64,000 nt of DNA from Raphanus sativus. Taxonomy: Eukaryota > Streptophyta > Magnoliopsida > Brassicales > Brassicaceae. The position numbers and the translations under genes were made by a program. Positions 32,501-44,149 of the stretch are shown here, in pieces (position 1 is the first letter of the stretch; the number at the start of each line of letters is the position of its first letter). The stretch is from positions 12,462,001 through 12,526,000 of the forward strand of contig NC_079516.1 in assembly GCF_000801105.2 (NCBI RefSeq), in the 5' to 3' direction. A model generated the notes under the pieces. The model saw only the letters and a list, made by a program, of their open reading frames with translations, had not been told where the DNA came from and ran no database searches.

Positions 32501-35035
32501 GTAGTTAAGGAATGTTGCTTGCACTCATGGCAAGGTAGTTTAAATGAGGCTAGGCTAAGAGATAGAAATAAACAACCTTATAAAGCAGATCCGAGAAAAA
32601 ATAAGAGAATCACAAACCTGCTGCCCCTTTTCATACACCGGAATCACTGAACCTCCCCAAGATTCAAAGCGGTACACCTCAAGGTAATTTTTCTAGTCAC
32701 ATAAATAAAAATAACATTAGTATCCAATTACTGAAGCTACAAGCACAGAAGTAGTGAGGAACGAGTCTTACAGCTAATATTGCTCTCCCAGATGCAGAAA
32801 AGCGCTCGCCAGCAATATCAATTTCGACTGTAGTTTCAGCCGCAACTGCTGGCTGGGAAACACATGCTAGGTAATGGCGGACAACAAGCTCATAAACGTT
32901 CTGGAAAAGGGAAAAAAAACCGTTAACTCCAAAGAAATTTAAACAATATCATACCTTTCCTTATGTTAAACAAATAGACATCCATACTTACAAGGTGATC
33001 CCTACTCCAGTTAGACTCTCCGCTAGAAAACTTTGTTGGGTGAATGGGTGGGTGAGCCTTGTCATCATGACCACCATTCCCCGGGTTTCTCCAGAGTCCC
33101 CCTTCAGGCTCTAATAATCTTTGTGCATATGGACCCCATGCAGGATGTCTTGTTTGTTCCTCCACCATGGCCTAGACACAAACAGAGATCTTAAGAGACT
33201 AAAATTAAAAGCAAAGCATCAAAGTAAATCATTAACTCCACATTAACTTTATTGGCTCGTGATAAAAAGATACCCACACGTAAATCAGTCCTGCTTGAAA
33301 AAGAATCTGTCTCTGTACGAGGATAGCTGATGAAACCAGCCTGATATAATTCTTCTGCCACCTATCCAGACAGTGTTGATGTTAATAAGCAATTCAGAAA
33401 GAATCAATCTAGAAGAAACCAGAAAAATATACCGAGATACAATAGGATTTAGATAATTTTAGAAAACATGCAGTCCTAGGCAAAAAAAAATATCATAGGA
33501 AACTTAAGTGAACCAGACTAATTCTGACCTTCATGGTATGCTCAGAACTCAGGCGGAAGTATCTTGAAGCGCGTTTTTCAAGTTCAATGGTGTTCAACGG
33601 ATAAGGAGGGTATTTAAATTTTTCCCTTGGATGAGGGACATTCATTACCTGAAATAAGATTATAAGAGACACAATATTAAGTAGAAGATGCATTTTCAGA
33701 TAATTAAGATGTTTCTTGTTTTACTCACGGTGGCAGTAGGTTCCAGGACACACATCTCATATAATATAGCAGCTGCAGCATAATCAAAGAGATGACCACG
33801 CCTGAAATAAAAATTACATCAACACCACATTCAAGGACAATAGACCAGGAAACAACAATAAGCATGGAAGTTTGTAAAAGTACATCCAATTAAAGGTGGC
33901 AAGGCCTTCTGATGATTCGTGAGAACAGTTGATTGTCCAAAACTCCTCTGGTTCATGTGCCTGAATCTCCCAGTATCTCTCAACAATAAAGCCAAGTGTA
34001 GGAAACTGCAGTTGAAGCAGAAAAATGTCAACATTGCAGCATAAAAACAACAGATACCCTGACTCTGATATACATAATGGGATTGACTCCTAAAAATTAC
34101 CTGACAAGGACCATAACTTATAACACGACTCCTCTCTTCATCACCCGTGGAGTCAATTGAGAACCTATCTTTCAGAAGCATAGTCTGAAACCTAGTGAAA
34201 GAAGCACCAATGCGTAGGTCTATTTCCTGAAAGTATTCAAAATTAAAATATTAGCTTTACAAATTTTCTAGAGAATACTAACACAGTGGCATATTACAGG
34301 ACTTTCAGGAGAAACTCACTTGTCTAGCATCAACAGCCTGAGCAAACAACTGATTAGGCTCTCTGAGATTCTGAACTGCTTCATGAATTTCCCTAGAAAA
34401 TGTCAACACACCATTAGACTAGATTCTATGGTTTGAAGTAGAGTAAGTAAGAGAGATCACACTCCTCAATAACCTGTCAATTAACGCAGAGAAATGAGCC
34501 CTCCGTATGTAAAGATTCTGTTTCACAGCTCTACAAACATCCACAACTTCAAATGCAATGTTCTCACCTTCCCTATCACAATCAAGCCACAGCACAAGCC
34601 AATCGCTCCTCCTTGCTTCCTCCTCCAACGTCTTCTTAATATCCTTCTTATCCTAAACCAACTCAAAACCATAACTAATCCAAAAAAAAAAGTTGAAATC
34701 GAATCGAATCTAAATAAAAGCTGACGTGTCATCAATACCTCGGGGACGTGTTTCATGACCGGAGCTTCGTACAGATCCGCGGGGTCGCAGGAGTGCCATT
34801 TGCGGAAGCGATCAGCGAACTCGAGCTCCATCAGGTGACCGATGACGGAGGTCATCATCATACGGCACGGTTGGCCGTTGATTGCGTAATCGAACTCGAA
34901 GATTTTGTTGTACCGAGACCTACCCTCCCGAGTCCGGTAACTTCCACGGGATAGAATCCCAGCCACTGACTTCGCCACCGAAGGTTTCTCCGCCACGTTC
35001 AGTACCGTCACGGGTCCACCGCCTCGCCGCGACAT
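29569..35035 (-). CDS. TOP3A: DNA topoisomerase 3-alpha (type IA)
   Basis: The ATG at 35035 opens [20 protein letters not shown], the Toprim start of topoisomerase III. Confidently placed 5' exons are 35035-34739, 34652-34474, 34392-34320, 34226-34101 and one beginning at 34005, followed by many small exons to the stop at 29569. Toprim acidic residues appear in [10 protein letters not shown]. The catalytic tyrosine is in [11 protein letters not shown] at about residue 344, followed by [12 protein letters not shown]. The C-terminal part has Cys4 zinc-finger units ([24 protein letters not shown]), a CCHC knuckle [14 protein letters not shown], a GRF-like C..C segment, an RG-rich stretch and a final [14 protein letters not shown]. 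No frame break was found. In plants TOP3A works with RecQ4A and RMI1 (the RTR complex) to dissolve recombination intermediates in mitosis and meiosis. The first eight exons and promoter are duplicated at 36475-40028. Confidence 0.92.
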
Positions 35036-36035
35036 CGCCGGGGGAAAAGCCCTAAACGGTTAATAATTTCGATTTTTTTAAGGAGGCGAATTTTCCCGCC
35101 CTTGAGGATTCTTCTACTAGCGGGACGTCACTTTGTTCGAAAACAACAAAGGGTCTTAACTTACGATATTTATGGGAAAATGTACGAAATCACAAATAAA
35201 ACCCATTTGTTTTTATTATTGTTTTAGGCCCGGCCCAAAGTTTTCCTTTTATGAAAGGCCCGACACATTTTAAATGGTGTCTTTCGAATATTGATAATTA
35301 GAAAATGTAATTAACTAAAAAATTAACTAATCATATACAATATGGTTTAGGGATATAATTAAGAACTGGTAAGTGAGAGATAAAAAGTCAACTCATGGAC
35401 TAAAATGAATATCTATTGTAAGACTAGACATTCAGATATTCGGATCGGATCTCTATATATCATATAGATAACTAGTAATTTTGGTTCGGTTATAGATCGG
35501 GTACTACGATTTCGGATATCCATAAAATATTTAAATCATATATATATTTACAATATGAGACTTTTTAGATTTTAAAGTAGTCTAATGTAATGTGGTTGTT
35601 TATTTGCCTATCCAATCTAAGTTCGTGTTGCGACAATATCAATTTTATAACAGTTTAGTATTAGAATTATATGTATTTATACAACTTTAAAAACTTCTAA
35701 TATAGATTGAAGTGGTTCAATATTAATGTGGTTATCACTTTACAAGTTTGAACCCGAATTTGAGTAGTGATACTGTCATTTTTCTAATATCCTGAATTTT
35801 AAGACATGCATAATTGATTTCTTTGATCAAAAAAAAAGACATGCATAATTGATTCAATCAGTTTTATATTGAAACCAAAACCAAAATCAAAACGATATCC
35901 ATAATAGATAATATCTTAGATCCTAGATGAAATGATCCGAACCAAACTATTTCAGGTTAATTACAATTTGAATAATTGGTTTTGGTTAAAAGGCTCAGCC
36001 CGGTTATCTCCCCGATAACAATTTCCCTTCACTTA
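35036..36035. promoter_or_regulatory. TOP3A upstream region, duplicated at 38590-39589
   Basis: Upstream of the ATG are a short GC-richer stretch with GGCGAATTTTCCCGCC (about 35083-35099), which contains an E2F-like TTTCCCGC core, and GGCCCGGCCCAAAG/AAAGGCCCG (35228-35262), the site II/GCCCA-type elements common in plant replication and repair genes. Both fit S-phase-linked expression; that is inference. The remaining AT-rich sequence to 36035 holds no gene. Confidence 0.5.
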
Positions 36036-36474
36036 GGGGAGGTTATTGGTAGAAGAATTCTTGAGGAGTTGTAAAATTTACAGATTCTATTATTATTGGC
36101 TAAAGAATTTCTGAAATCTTAGTAAAATCTATTGTTATTGGGGTAAAATTTTGTAAATTCCATTCAAAATCATTCATTACTGGAAAAGTTTACATATCAT
36201 TGATTTAGCAACTCCATTAAAATTTATTGTTATTGGGATGTAAATTTTCTTTTTTTTAGTCATGAGACTCAACTTTAGAAATACCATGTATATCCATAAG
36301 ATTTTCAAAATCTATGAAATAAAAACAGTCATATACAAACACACAACAAAATAACTACAAAACTATATGAAAGCTGATGGAACATAAAATAATCCAACAC
36401 AAAGAGCATATATTTTTTTAGTAATTAACCAAAGTTACGAAACTAAGAAGTGTTGAAAAAAGTACATGTCATTA
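36036..36474. mobile_element. Left half of a PIF/Harbinger-like MITE, cut by the tandem duplication
   Basis: It is identical to the first 439 bases of the complete element at 39590-40387 and starts after TTA. It ends exactly at the duplication junction, so it lacks the right terminal repeat. Confidence 0.85.
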
Positions 36475-36476
36475 CG

Positions 36477-38589
36477 TTAACTCCAAAGAAATTTAAACAA
36501 TATCATACCTTTCCTTATGTTAAACAAATAGACATCCATACTTACAAGGTGATCCCTACTCCAGTTAGACTCTCCGCTAGAAAACTTTGTTGGGTGAATG
36601 GGTGGGTGAGCCTTGTCATCATGACCACCATTCCCCGGGTTTCTCCAGAGTCCCCCTTCAGGCTCTAATAATCTTTGTGCATATGGACCCCATGCAGGAT
36701 GTCTTGTTTGTTCCTCCACCATGGCCTAGACACAAACAGAGATCTTAAGAGACTAAAATTAAAAGCAAAGCATCAAAGTAAATCATTAACTCCACATTAA
36801 CTTTATTGGCTCGTGATAAAAAGATACCCACACGTAAATCAGTCCTGCTTGAAAAAGAATCTGTCTCTGTACGAGGATAGCTGATGAAACCAGCCTGATA
36901 TAATTCTTCTGCCACCTATCCAGACAGTGTTGATGTTAATAAGCAATTCAGAAAGAATCAATCTAGAAGAAACCAGAAAAATATACCGAGATACAATAGG
37001 ATTTAGATAATTTTAGAAAACATGCAGTCCTAGGCAAAAAAAAATATCATAGGAAACTTAAGTGAACCAGACTAATTCTGACCTTCATGGTATGCTCAGA
37101 ACTCAGGCGGAAGTATCTTGAAGCGCGTTTTTCAAGTTCAATGGTGTTCAACGGATAAGGAGGGTATTTAAATTTTTCCCTTGGATGAGGGACATTCATT
37201 ACCTGAAATAAGATTATAAGAGACACAATATTAAGTAGAAGATGCATTTTCAGATAATTAAGATGTTTCTTGTTTTACTCACGGTGGCAGTAGGTTCCAG
37301 GACACACATCTCATATAATATAGCAGCTGCAGCATAATCAAAGAGATGACCACGCCTGAAATAAAAATTACATCAACACCACATTCAAGGACAATAGACC
37401 AGGAAACAACAATAAGCATGGAAGTTTGTAAAAGTACATCCAATTAAAGGTGGCAAGGCCTTCTGATGATTCGTGAGAACAGTTGATTGTCCAAAACTCC
37501 TCTGGTTCATGTGCCTGAATCTCCCAGTATCTCTCAACAATAAAGCCAAGTGTAGGAAACTGCAGTTGAAGCAGAAAAATGTCAACATTGCAGCATAAAA
37601 ACAACAGATACCCTGACTCTGATATACATAATGGGATTGACTCCTAAAAATTACCTGACAAGGACCATAACTTATAACACGACTCCTCTCTTCATCACCC
37701 GTGGAGTCAATTGAGAACCTATCTTTCAGAAGCATAGTCTGAAACCTAGTGAAAGAAGCACCAATGCGTAGGTCTATTTCCTGAAAGTATTCAAAATTAA
37801 AATATTAGCTTTACAAATTTTCTAGAGAATACTAACACAGTGGCATATTACAGGACTTTCAGGAGAAACTCACTTGTCTAGCATCAACAGCCTGAGCAAA
37901 CAACTGATTAGGCTCTCTGAGATTCTGAACTGCTTCATGAATTTCCCTAGAAAATGTCAACACACCATTAGACTAGATTCTATGGTTTGAAGTAGAGTAA
38001 GTAAGAGAGATCACACTCCTCAATAACCTGTCAATTAACGCAGAGAAATGAGCCCTCCGTATGTAAAGATTCTGTTTCACAGCTCTACAAACATCCACAA
38101 CTTCAAATGCAATGTTCTCACCTTCCCTATCACAATCAAGCCACAGCACAAGCCAATCGCTCCTCCTTGCTTCCTCCTCCAACGTCTTCTTAATATCCTT
38201 CTTATCCTAAACCAACTCAAAACCATAACTAATCCAAAAAAAAAAGTTGAAATCGAATCGAATCTAAATAAAAGCTGACGTGTCATCAATACCTCGGGGA
38301 CGTGTTTCATGACCGGAGCTTCGTACAGATCCGCGGGGTCGCAGGAGTGCCATTTGCGGAAGCGATCAGCGAACTCGAGCTCCATCAGGTGACCGATGAC
38401 GGAGGTCATCATCATACGGCACGGTTGGCCGTTGATTGCGTAATCGAACTCGAAGATTTTGTTGTACCGAGACCTACCCTCCCGAGTCCGGTAACTTCCA
38501 CGGGATAGAATCCCAGCCACTGACTTCGCCACCGAAGGTTTCTCCGCCACGTTCAGTACCGTCACGGGTCCACCGCCTCGCCGCGACAT
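36477..38589 (-). pseudogene. 5' half copy of TOP3A (about 419 codons) with its own promoter
   Basis: The ATG is at 38589 and the copy is identical to the parent through the exon ending [11 protein letters not shown], after which the intron is cut at 36475. It encodes the Toprim domain, the active-site tyrosine ([11 protein letters not shown]) and HPPIHPT, but lacks the rest of the type IA gate domains and all zinc fingers. The last 5' splice site has no original acceptor downstream; the next sequence is the parent gene's upstream region. A transcript would read toward the intact gene and end in intron sequence, or splice into cryptic or parent acceptors. If translated, the product would be a truncated enzyme that might bind DNA or partners. 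Confidence 0.85.
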
Positions 38590-39589
38590 CGCCGGGGGAA
38601 AAGCCCTAAACGGTTAATAATTTCGATTTTTTTAAGGAGGCGAATTTTCCCGCCCTTGAGGATTCTTCTACTAGCGGGACGTCACTTTGTTCGAAAACAA
38701 CAAAGGGTCTTAACTTACGATATTTATGGGAAAATGTACGAAATCACAAATAAAACCCATTTGTTTTTATTATTGTTTTAGGCCCGGCCCAAAGTTTTCC
38801 TTTTATGAAAGGCCCGACACATTTTAAATGGTGTCTTTCGAATATTGATAATTAGAAAATGTAATTAACTAAAAAATTAACTAATCATATACAATATGGT
38901 TTAGGGATATAATTAAGAACTGGTAAGTGAGAGATAAAAAGTCAACTCATGGACTAAAATGAATATCTATTGTAAGACTAGACATTCAGATATTCGGATC
39001 GGATCTCTATATATCATATAGATAACTAGTAATTTTGGTTCGGTTATAGATCGGGTACTACGATTTCGGATATCCATAAAATATTTAAATCATATATATA
39101 TTTACAATATGAGACTTTTTAGATTTTAAAGTAGTCTAATGTAATGTGGTTGTTTATTTGCCTATCCAATCTAAGTTCGTGTTGCGACAATATCAATTTT
39201 ATAACAGTTTAGTATTAGAATTATATGTATTTATACAACTTTAAAAACTTCTAATATAGATTGAAGTGGTTCAATATTAATGTGGTTATCACTTTACAAG
39301 TTTGAACCCGAATTTGAGTAGTGATACTGTCATTTTTCTAATATCCTGAATTTTAAGACATGCATAATTGATTTCTTTGATCAAAAAAAAAGACATGCAT
39401 AATTGATTCAATCAGTTTTATATAGAAACCAAAACCAAAATCAAAACGATATCCATAATAGATAATATCTTAGATCCTAGATGAAATGATCCGAACCAAA
39501 CTATTTCAGGTTAATTACAATTTGAATAATTGGTTTTGGTTAAAAGGCTCAGCCCGGTTATCTCCCCGATAACAATTTCCCTTCACTTA

Positions 39590-40387
39590 GGGGAGGTTAT
39601 TGGTAGAAGAATTCTTGAGGAGTTGTAAAATTTACAGATTCTATTATTATTGGCTAAAGAATTTCTGAAATCTTAGTAAAATCTATTGTTATTGGGGTAA
39701 AATTTTGTAAATTCCATTCAAAATCATTCATTACTGGAAAAGTTTACATATCATTGATTTAGCAACTCCATTAAAATTTATTGTTATTGGGATGTAAATT
39801 TTCTTTTTTTTAGTCATGAGACTCAACTTTAGAAATACCATGTATATCCATAAGATTTTCAAAATCTATGAAATAAAAACAGTCATATACAAACACACAA
39901 CAAAATAACTACAAAACTATATGAAAGCTGATGGAACATAAAATAATCCAACACAAAGAGCATATATTTTTTTAGTAATTAACCAAAGTTACGAAACTAA
40001 GAAGTGTTGAAAAAAGTACATGTCATTAACATGTGTTCTATTATAAATTAAAAAGGTATGTGAAAACTTTGAAAACTCATAAATCTTGGATTTCTTATAA
40101 AATTCTCGAAAACAAAATACTTCAAATTTTCATAAGCAAAATAGTTGAAGAAGTTTTAATCCAACACTAGTATAGCATATATTATTGTTATTCTCTTTCC
40201 ATTTGTTTTACCATCATTAATTTCTTACTTTATAAAAACTAAAGACAATCAATGAAATTCTTTATAACTCAATAACAGTTAATGAAAATCTATGCACAAC
40301 TATTTGTTCAGTCTTCTTGGCTTTTAAAATTTGCTAAACTTTTGGAATCATCAAACTCTGTAGAAATTCTTGTACCAATAACCCCCC
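39590..40387. mobile_element. Complete PIF/Harbinger-like MITE (798 bp)
   Basis: TTA target duplications (39587-39589 and 40388-40390) flank inverted ends GGGGAGGTTATTGGTAGAAG and, reverse-complemented, GGGGGGTTATTGGTACAAG. The interior is AT-rich with repeated TTATTGGG-like words and has no coding capacity. The right breakpoint of the 3,554-bp TOP3A duplication falls within it, at 40028. Confidence 0.8.
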
Positions 40388-40751
40388 TTAGGCATGTCAA
40401 TGGTGTGAATGTGTGATATATGAGGTCTATCACCAAGTCCTAGATGCGCAGAAACATGTGAATAGAATAAAAATCAAACCCAGCATAACTTTTTTTTGAA
40501 CAACACCCAACATCATTATATTTACAAATTATGCCGACTAAAAAAACTCCTTTTCTTGTATAAGTTCCTGCAAAAAAAAACAGAACAAAAAAAGTTCAGC
40601 CCTAAGTATTTTAAACGATTCTCCAGATATTTTGCTGTCTACATCACGACGACGTGAGTTGCCTTTCTAGTGAACGCTTTTTATGATTACTGTATTTGAT
40701 TATACAGTTCTGAATTGTTATTTATTTTGTTTGACTATTGGTAAGCCCTAG

Positions 40752-42192
40752 ATGGAATCAAAATCGGCCTCCGGTGTTGTCCGTCGCAAGTCACCGTCGT
40801 TCAGATTTTATCCATACGCTTCAGGGTCAGTGATGTTATACTTAGTTCCATTTGAGAGCCTACTTAGCTTGCTGATCAGTCATAAAAAATATTTGAATAT
40901 TTTTTTTTTGTTTTCTAGGAGCGCCTTTGGAAAGAAGGACATGAAAGATGAGGTTATTAGATTAGGAGTTGAGTTATCTGTCTCCGTAGCTGAATCGATG
41001 TACTTGTTGTGTGATGATATCCGTACTATGCTGTTCATCTCCTTGGCGTTGTGGAAATATGTACTACCAGAGCGGAGTCCTGTGGTAGAAAGGTTGTTTC
41101 TCGTTATTCATCACATCTACTCAAAAGACATCAAACCGAAAAATGGAGTATTATTATATCAGAAAGGTGAAGGCAAGTCAAGACAGTGGGATCTTATCAA
41201 GACAGCATGGAATGATTTCGTTTGCGGAATCATAGTTTTGCATCGCCTTGTTTGTGTTCTCAGAGTAAAAGAATATTGCTGTTATGATGATAGGCTGTTA
41301 TTGTCAGCTATTGGAAAATACAAGCAAGAGCTGAAGAATCTAGAGGATAAATTGAGGTCTGATAGAGATGTTTCTGAGGGCAATGGGTTTGCCAGGGAGA
41401 CAATAAAGTCTAACATTTCTCACTTTTGGAAGTCTCTCTTTGATGAAGAAGGTAAAGAAGAAATACCAAGAGAGATAAAAAATAGGATGCTTGGGGAATG
41501 GCTTAGGCCTATTGATGGTGAGACTTGGGATATAGAGATAAAGTCACTCCCCTTACATTCTCCTTACATTTTAGGAAGATATTTTGCAAAGCAGGAGCTC
41601 AAAGACGAGGTTGTGCGAGTAGGAGTTGAGCTTTCACTATATGTAGCTCAATCGATGTTTTTGCTGTGTGATGACATTCGTACTGTGTTATGGTTCTGCT
41701 TTAAGTTATGGAGAGATACGAAAAGGTACAGCTATGCTAATAGTCTCGTGCTGGAAAGAGTGCTTCGTGTGATTCATTATGTCTACTTCAAATATATCGA
41801 ACCAATGAATGGAGTATATCGTAATGATGGCTTGTCAGTCCAAGTGAGACTCTCCGGGGTGTTGGAGAACTTTGATGATGTGATCTTATCTCTGGATGTC
41901 CTTGTTCCGGTTCTTAGACAAGAAGGAAGATGTGCATGTGGCCGAAGCTTTATGTTTAGTATGGAAGAACAACTGGAAGAAAATAGAGGGGAAGCTGAGG
42001 GGCAGGAAGGCTGTTTCAGAGGCGAATGGATTTAGGAGGGAAGTGATAGAGCCTGCATTTTTCGGCTTGTGGAAGTCTCTCTTTGATAAAGAAGCTAAGA
42101 ATGAAGCAACACTGACTCTGAAAGTGATAAAGAATAGAATTCTTCGTGACCTTTTTCTACCTCTACATAACGAAGTAGTACCACCACCTTAG
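40752..42192 (+). CDS. Two-repeat helical protein, unknown function, frameshifted in repeat 2
   Basis: The ATG at 40752 starts MESKSASGVVRRKS. An intron at 40826-40918 is likely (GT...AG, 93 bases, in frame, and it removes a hydrophobic stretch absent from repeat 2), joining to SGSAFGKKDMKDEV. The protein has two homologous units of about 180 residues: (K)KDMKDEVIRLGVELSVSVAE then LLCDDIRT...VIHHIYSKDIKP, and KQELKDEVVRVGVELSLYVA then LLCDDIRT...VIHYVYFKYIEP. Repeat 1 ends FWKSLFDEEGKEEIPREIKN. In repeat 2 the equivalent ending, LWKSLFDKEAKNEA...VIKN, lies one frame over (to a stop at 42190), so a frameshift occurred between about 41930 and 42000. As read, the open frame stops at 42035 and loses that segment. 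I do not recognise the family; it looks lineage-specific. Confidence 0.6.
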
Positions 42193-42395
42193 CTAGCTGC
42201 TACTAGGTTACGGCTGCCTCTATCGAACTAGAATAAAGAGGGAATAGTTGGTTATCTTTGATTGGTAATTGTCTCGAATTTGGTTCTTTTTAAATTGTTT
42301 TATGATATCTTGTCATGATTTGGATTTTCATTAAGATCATTGAACCAAAAGAGTATAGGAGTTAGTGACGAACACAGTGGGATCGCGAAAATACT

Positions 42396-42642
42396 ACACC
42401 CTTTGTTTTCAAAACAAACATATTTTAGATTTTTTACATATATTAAGAAAACACATTAAAATTACATTGTTTTTTTGTGAATAACAATTTTTCATAATTT
42501 TTAACCAATAAAAATTTAATAAATACCACTAAACTTTTTAAAATTAATAATTTTTTATTAAATAATACATAGAAGAGACAGAAAATGTATCTTTTAAAAA
42601 CAATTTTTTTCAGAATATAAATATTTTTAAAACGGAAGGAGT
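42396..42642. mobile_element. Stowaway-like (Tc1/mariner) MITE
   Basis: The ends CTACACCCTTTGTTTTCAAAA and, reverse-complemented, ACTCCTTCCGTTTTAAAAAT resemble the CTCCNTCCGTTTT termini of Brassicaceae Stowaway elements and are flanked by TA. The interior is AT-rich. The terminal repeats are imperfect, so the exact ends are approximate. Confidence 0.6.
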
Positions 42643-42649
42643 ATGTTTT

Positions 42650-43262
42650 TTACAAATGGCAGAGACGTCAAGATTGTACAGTAAACTTTAACAGCAGTAA
42701 AGAAAAAGTGTGTAAAAGAATGATAAAATCGTTTTGCTGAACGGTCTCTTGTAGCTCAAGGAAAGAACCAACCAAACACATGTCTTGAGTTGTAGGCATC
42801 TCATTAACAACAAGCTTCAAACGAAACAGACATCATCATGAGTCTCTATCTATCCTATATTAAAGATGAGACTATAAACAAGTTTTTATAATTAATTCGA
42901 CACATGAAATATACCTGACTTTCTAGGTTTTCATATTCTGCTAATTCTGTCCCAATGTAGAATTTAGCTCCTGACATGCAAGAGATGTTGTATAGTCAAA
43001 CACAGAAGCTTGAGAACGAGATTGATTATAGAGGATCTCATAGCTAGCCGAGCCCGAGACAATATAAGTGCCGGTTAAAATGGTAACAGATAGAAGTGAA
43101 TATATGTACAAACCCAAAGCAAAATGTTAAGAGAGTAGCCGGATTCAAAACGTTCTTTCGGTCAATATTACACTAGATGTGTCAACTATACGATAGCCAG
43201 TGAAGTCAAATATTACACCAGATAGAGACAAATCACAAATCACAAATCACTTAGAAGATCAG
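42650..43262. other. Intergenic, no supported gene
   Basis: No credible frame. It lies between the two-repeat gene's 3' end and the 3' end of the minus-strand 171-residue gene, so it should include both 3' UTRs. Confidence 0.55.
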
Positions 43263-43854
43263 TTAACGACTCATCTTGCTTGATATACTTCGGGCTTCTG
43301 AAAGAAGATTAGTCGCCAATTGTAGAGCTTCTGTTGCTGCTGTGATATTGGTTTGACAGCCTTCTAGATGTGCAACCGAGTCTCTGTTGAGCCTGATGGA
43401 ACCATCGAGGGACAATGTGTTGACCATGACAAATGCTTCTTCAGCTAGTCTATGCGCTTCAGAGAGTCGTTGAGATATACCATCTGGTGCTGCTGCTGAA
43501 TCATTAACAGGTGGTGGTGGTGGGGCCTTGTTAACAGGAGAAGGTAGTAGTAATGAAGCGCTTGCAAACTCTGCTACTAATTCTTCTGTATCAGTGGGCT
43601 CAAACCCCTCAAAAAAGTCATAGTCAGGGTCAGGGAGAGGTGTACTCCCATGCCTTCCCACGAAGTCTTTAAAGTTCTGCATCAAAAGAAATTGTTATCA
43701 CTGCACGTACTCAAACATGAAAAATCAATACCAAGAGATTTAAAGAAAGTACCATTTCGAAAGCGGGCCAGAGATCCACCCAGAGTTTGTAATCTTTCTT
43801 TGCAAAAGACTCACGTAACTTCAAGAACTGATTGATAATTTCACTTCTATCCAT
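43263..43854 (-). CDS. Uncharacterised 171-residue protein
   Basis: Two exons, 43854-43753 and 43676-43263, join in phase 0 with GT/AG splice sites. The product starts MDRSEIINQFLKLRESFAKK and continues WVDLWPAFEM-NFKDFVGRHG. It has an acidic middle (PDPDYDFFEGFEPTDTEELV), a proline run (APPPPPVND) and a C-terminal helical region rich in A/L/S with heptad-like spacing, possibly a coiled coil (LSEAHRLAEEAFVMVN; LATNLLSEARSISSKMSR). No signal peptide or membrane span is visible. I do not recognise the family. The well-behaved intron and clean frame argue that it is a real gene. Confidence 0.7.
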
Positions 43855-44149
43855 TCTTCTTGATCCTGGGTGAATAAAAATAGCATATAGGTTGCTCAGA
43901 ACTGAAGGTTAAGAATCCAAATGCCAACTCGTGCTCATCTCTATCTCTTATCTATCTTTTTCGTTCTCTATTTCTATCTCGCTTTTGTCTCGGCTAGGAA
44001 ACGAAGTGGGAACAAATTTTCAGGAAGGAGATACCTCGCCGGAGAAACTTGAGATGATCGGGGGAGAAGACGACGAAGAAGAAGGATTCTTTCACTTACA
44101 GTTGCTCTGTAAGGAACTCTGTTACTACCACTCTGTTATTATATATAAA

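Larger units (their letters stand above)
32921..40028. repeat. 3,554-bp direct tandem duplication (units 32921-36474 and 36475-40028)
   Basis: Every base I compared between the two units agrees except one (T at 35870, A at 39424). Unit 1 begins in a TOP3A intron, after the exon ending WSRDHL, and runs through the promoter to inside a MITE. Unit 2 repeats exactly this. The junction at 36474/36475 joins ATTA to CGTTAACTCC with essentially no microhomology. The near identity, including introns and AT-rich intergenic sequence, implies a very recent event, or an assembly error. Confidence 0.95.

Noticed and set aside
36477..38589. A second functional TOP3A gene
   Set aside because: It lacks everything after about residue 419, including all zinc fingers, and has no acceptor for its last exon.
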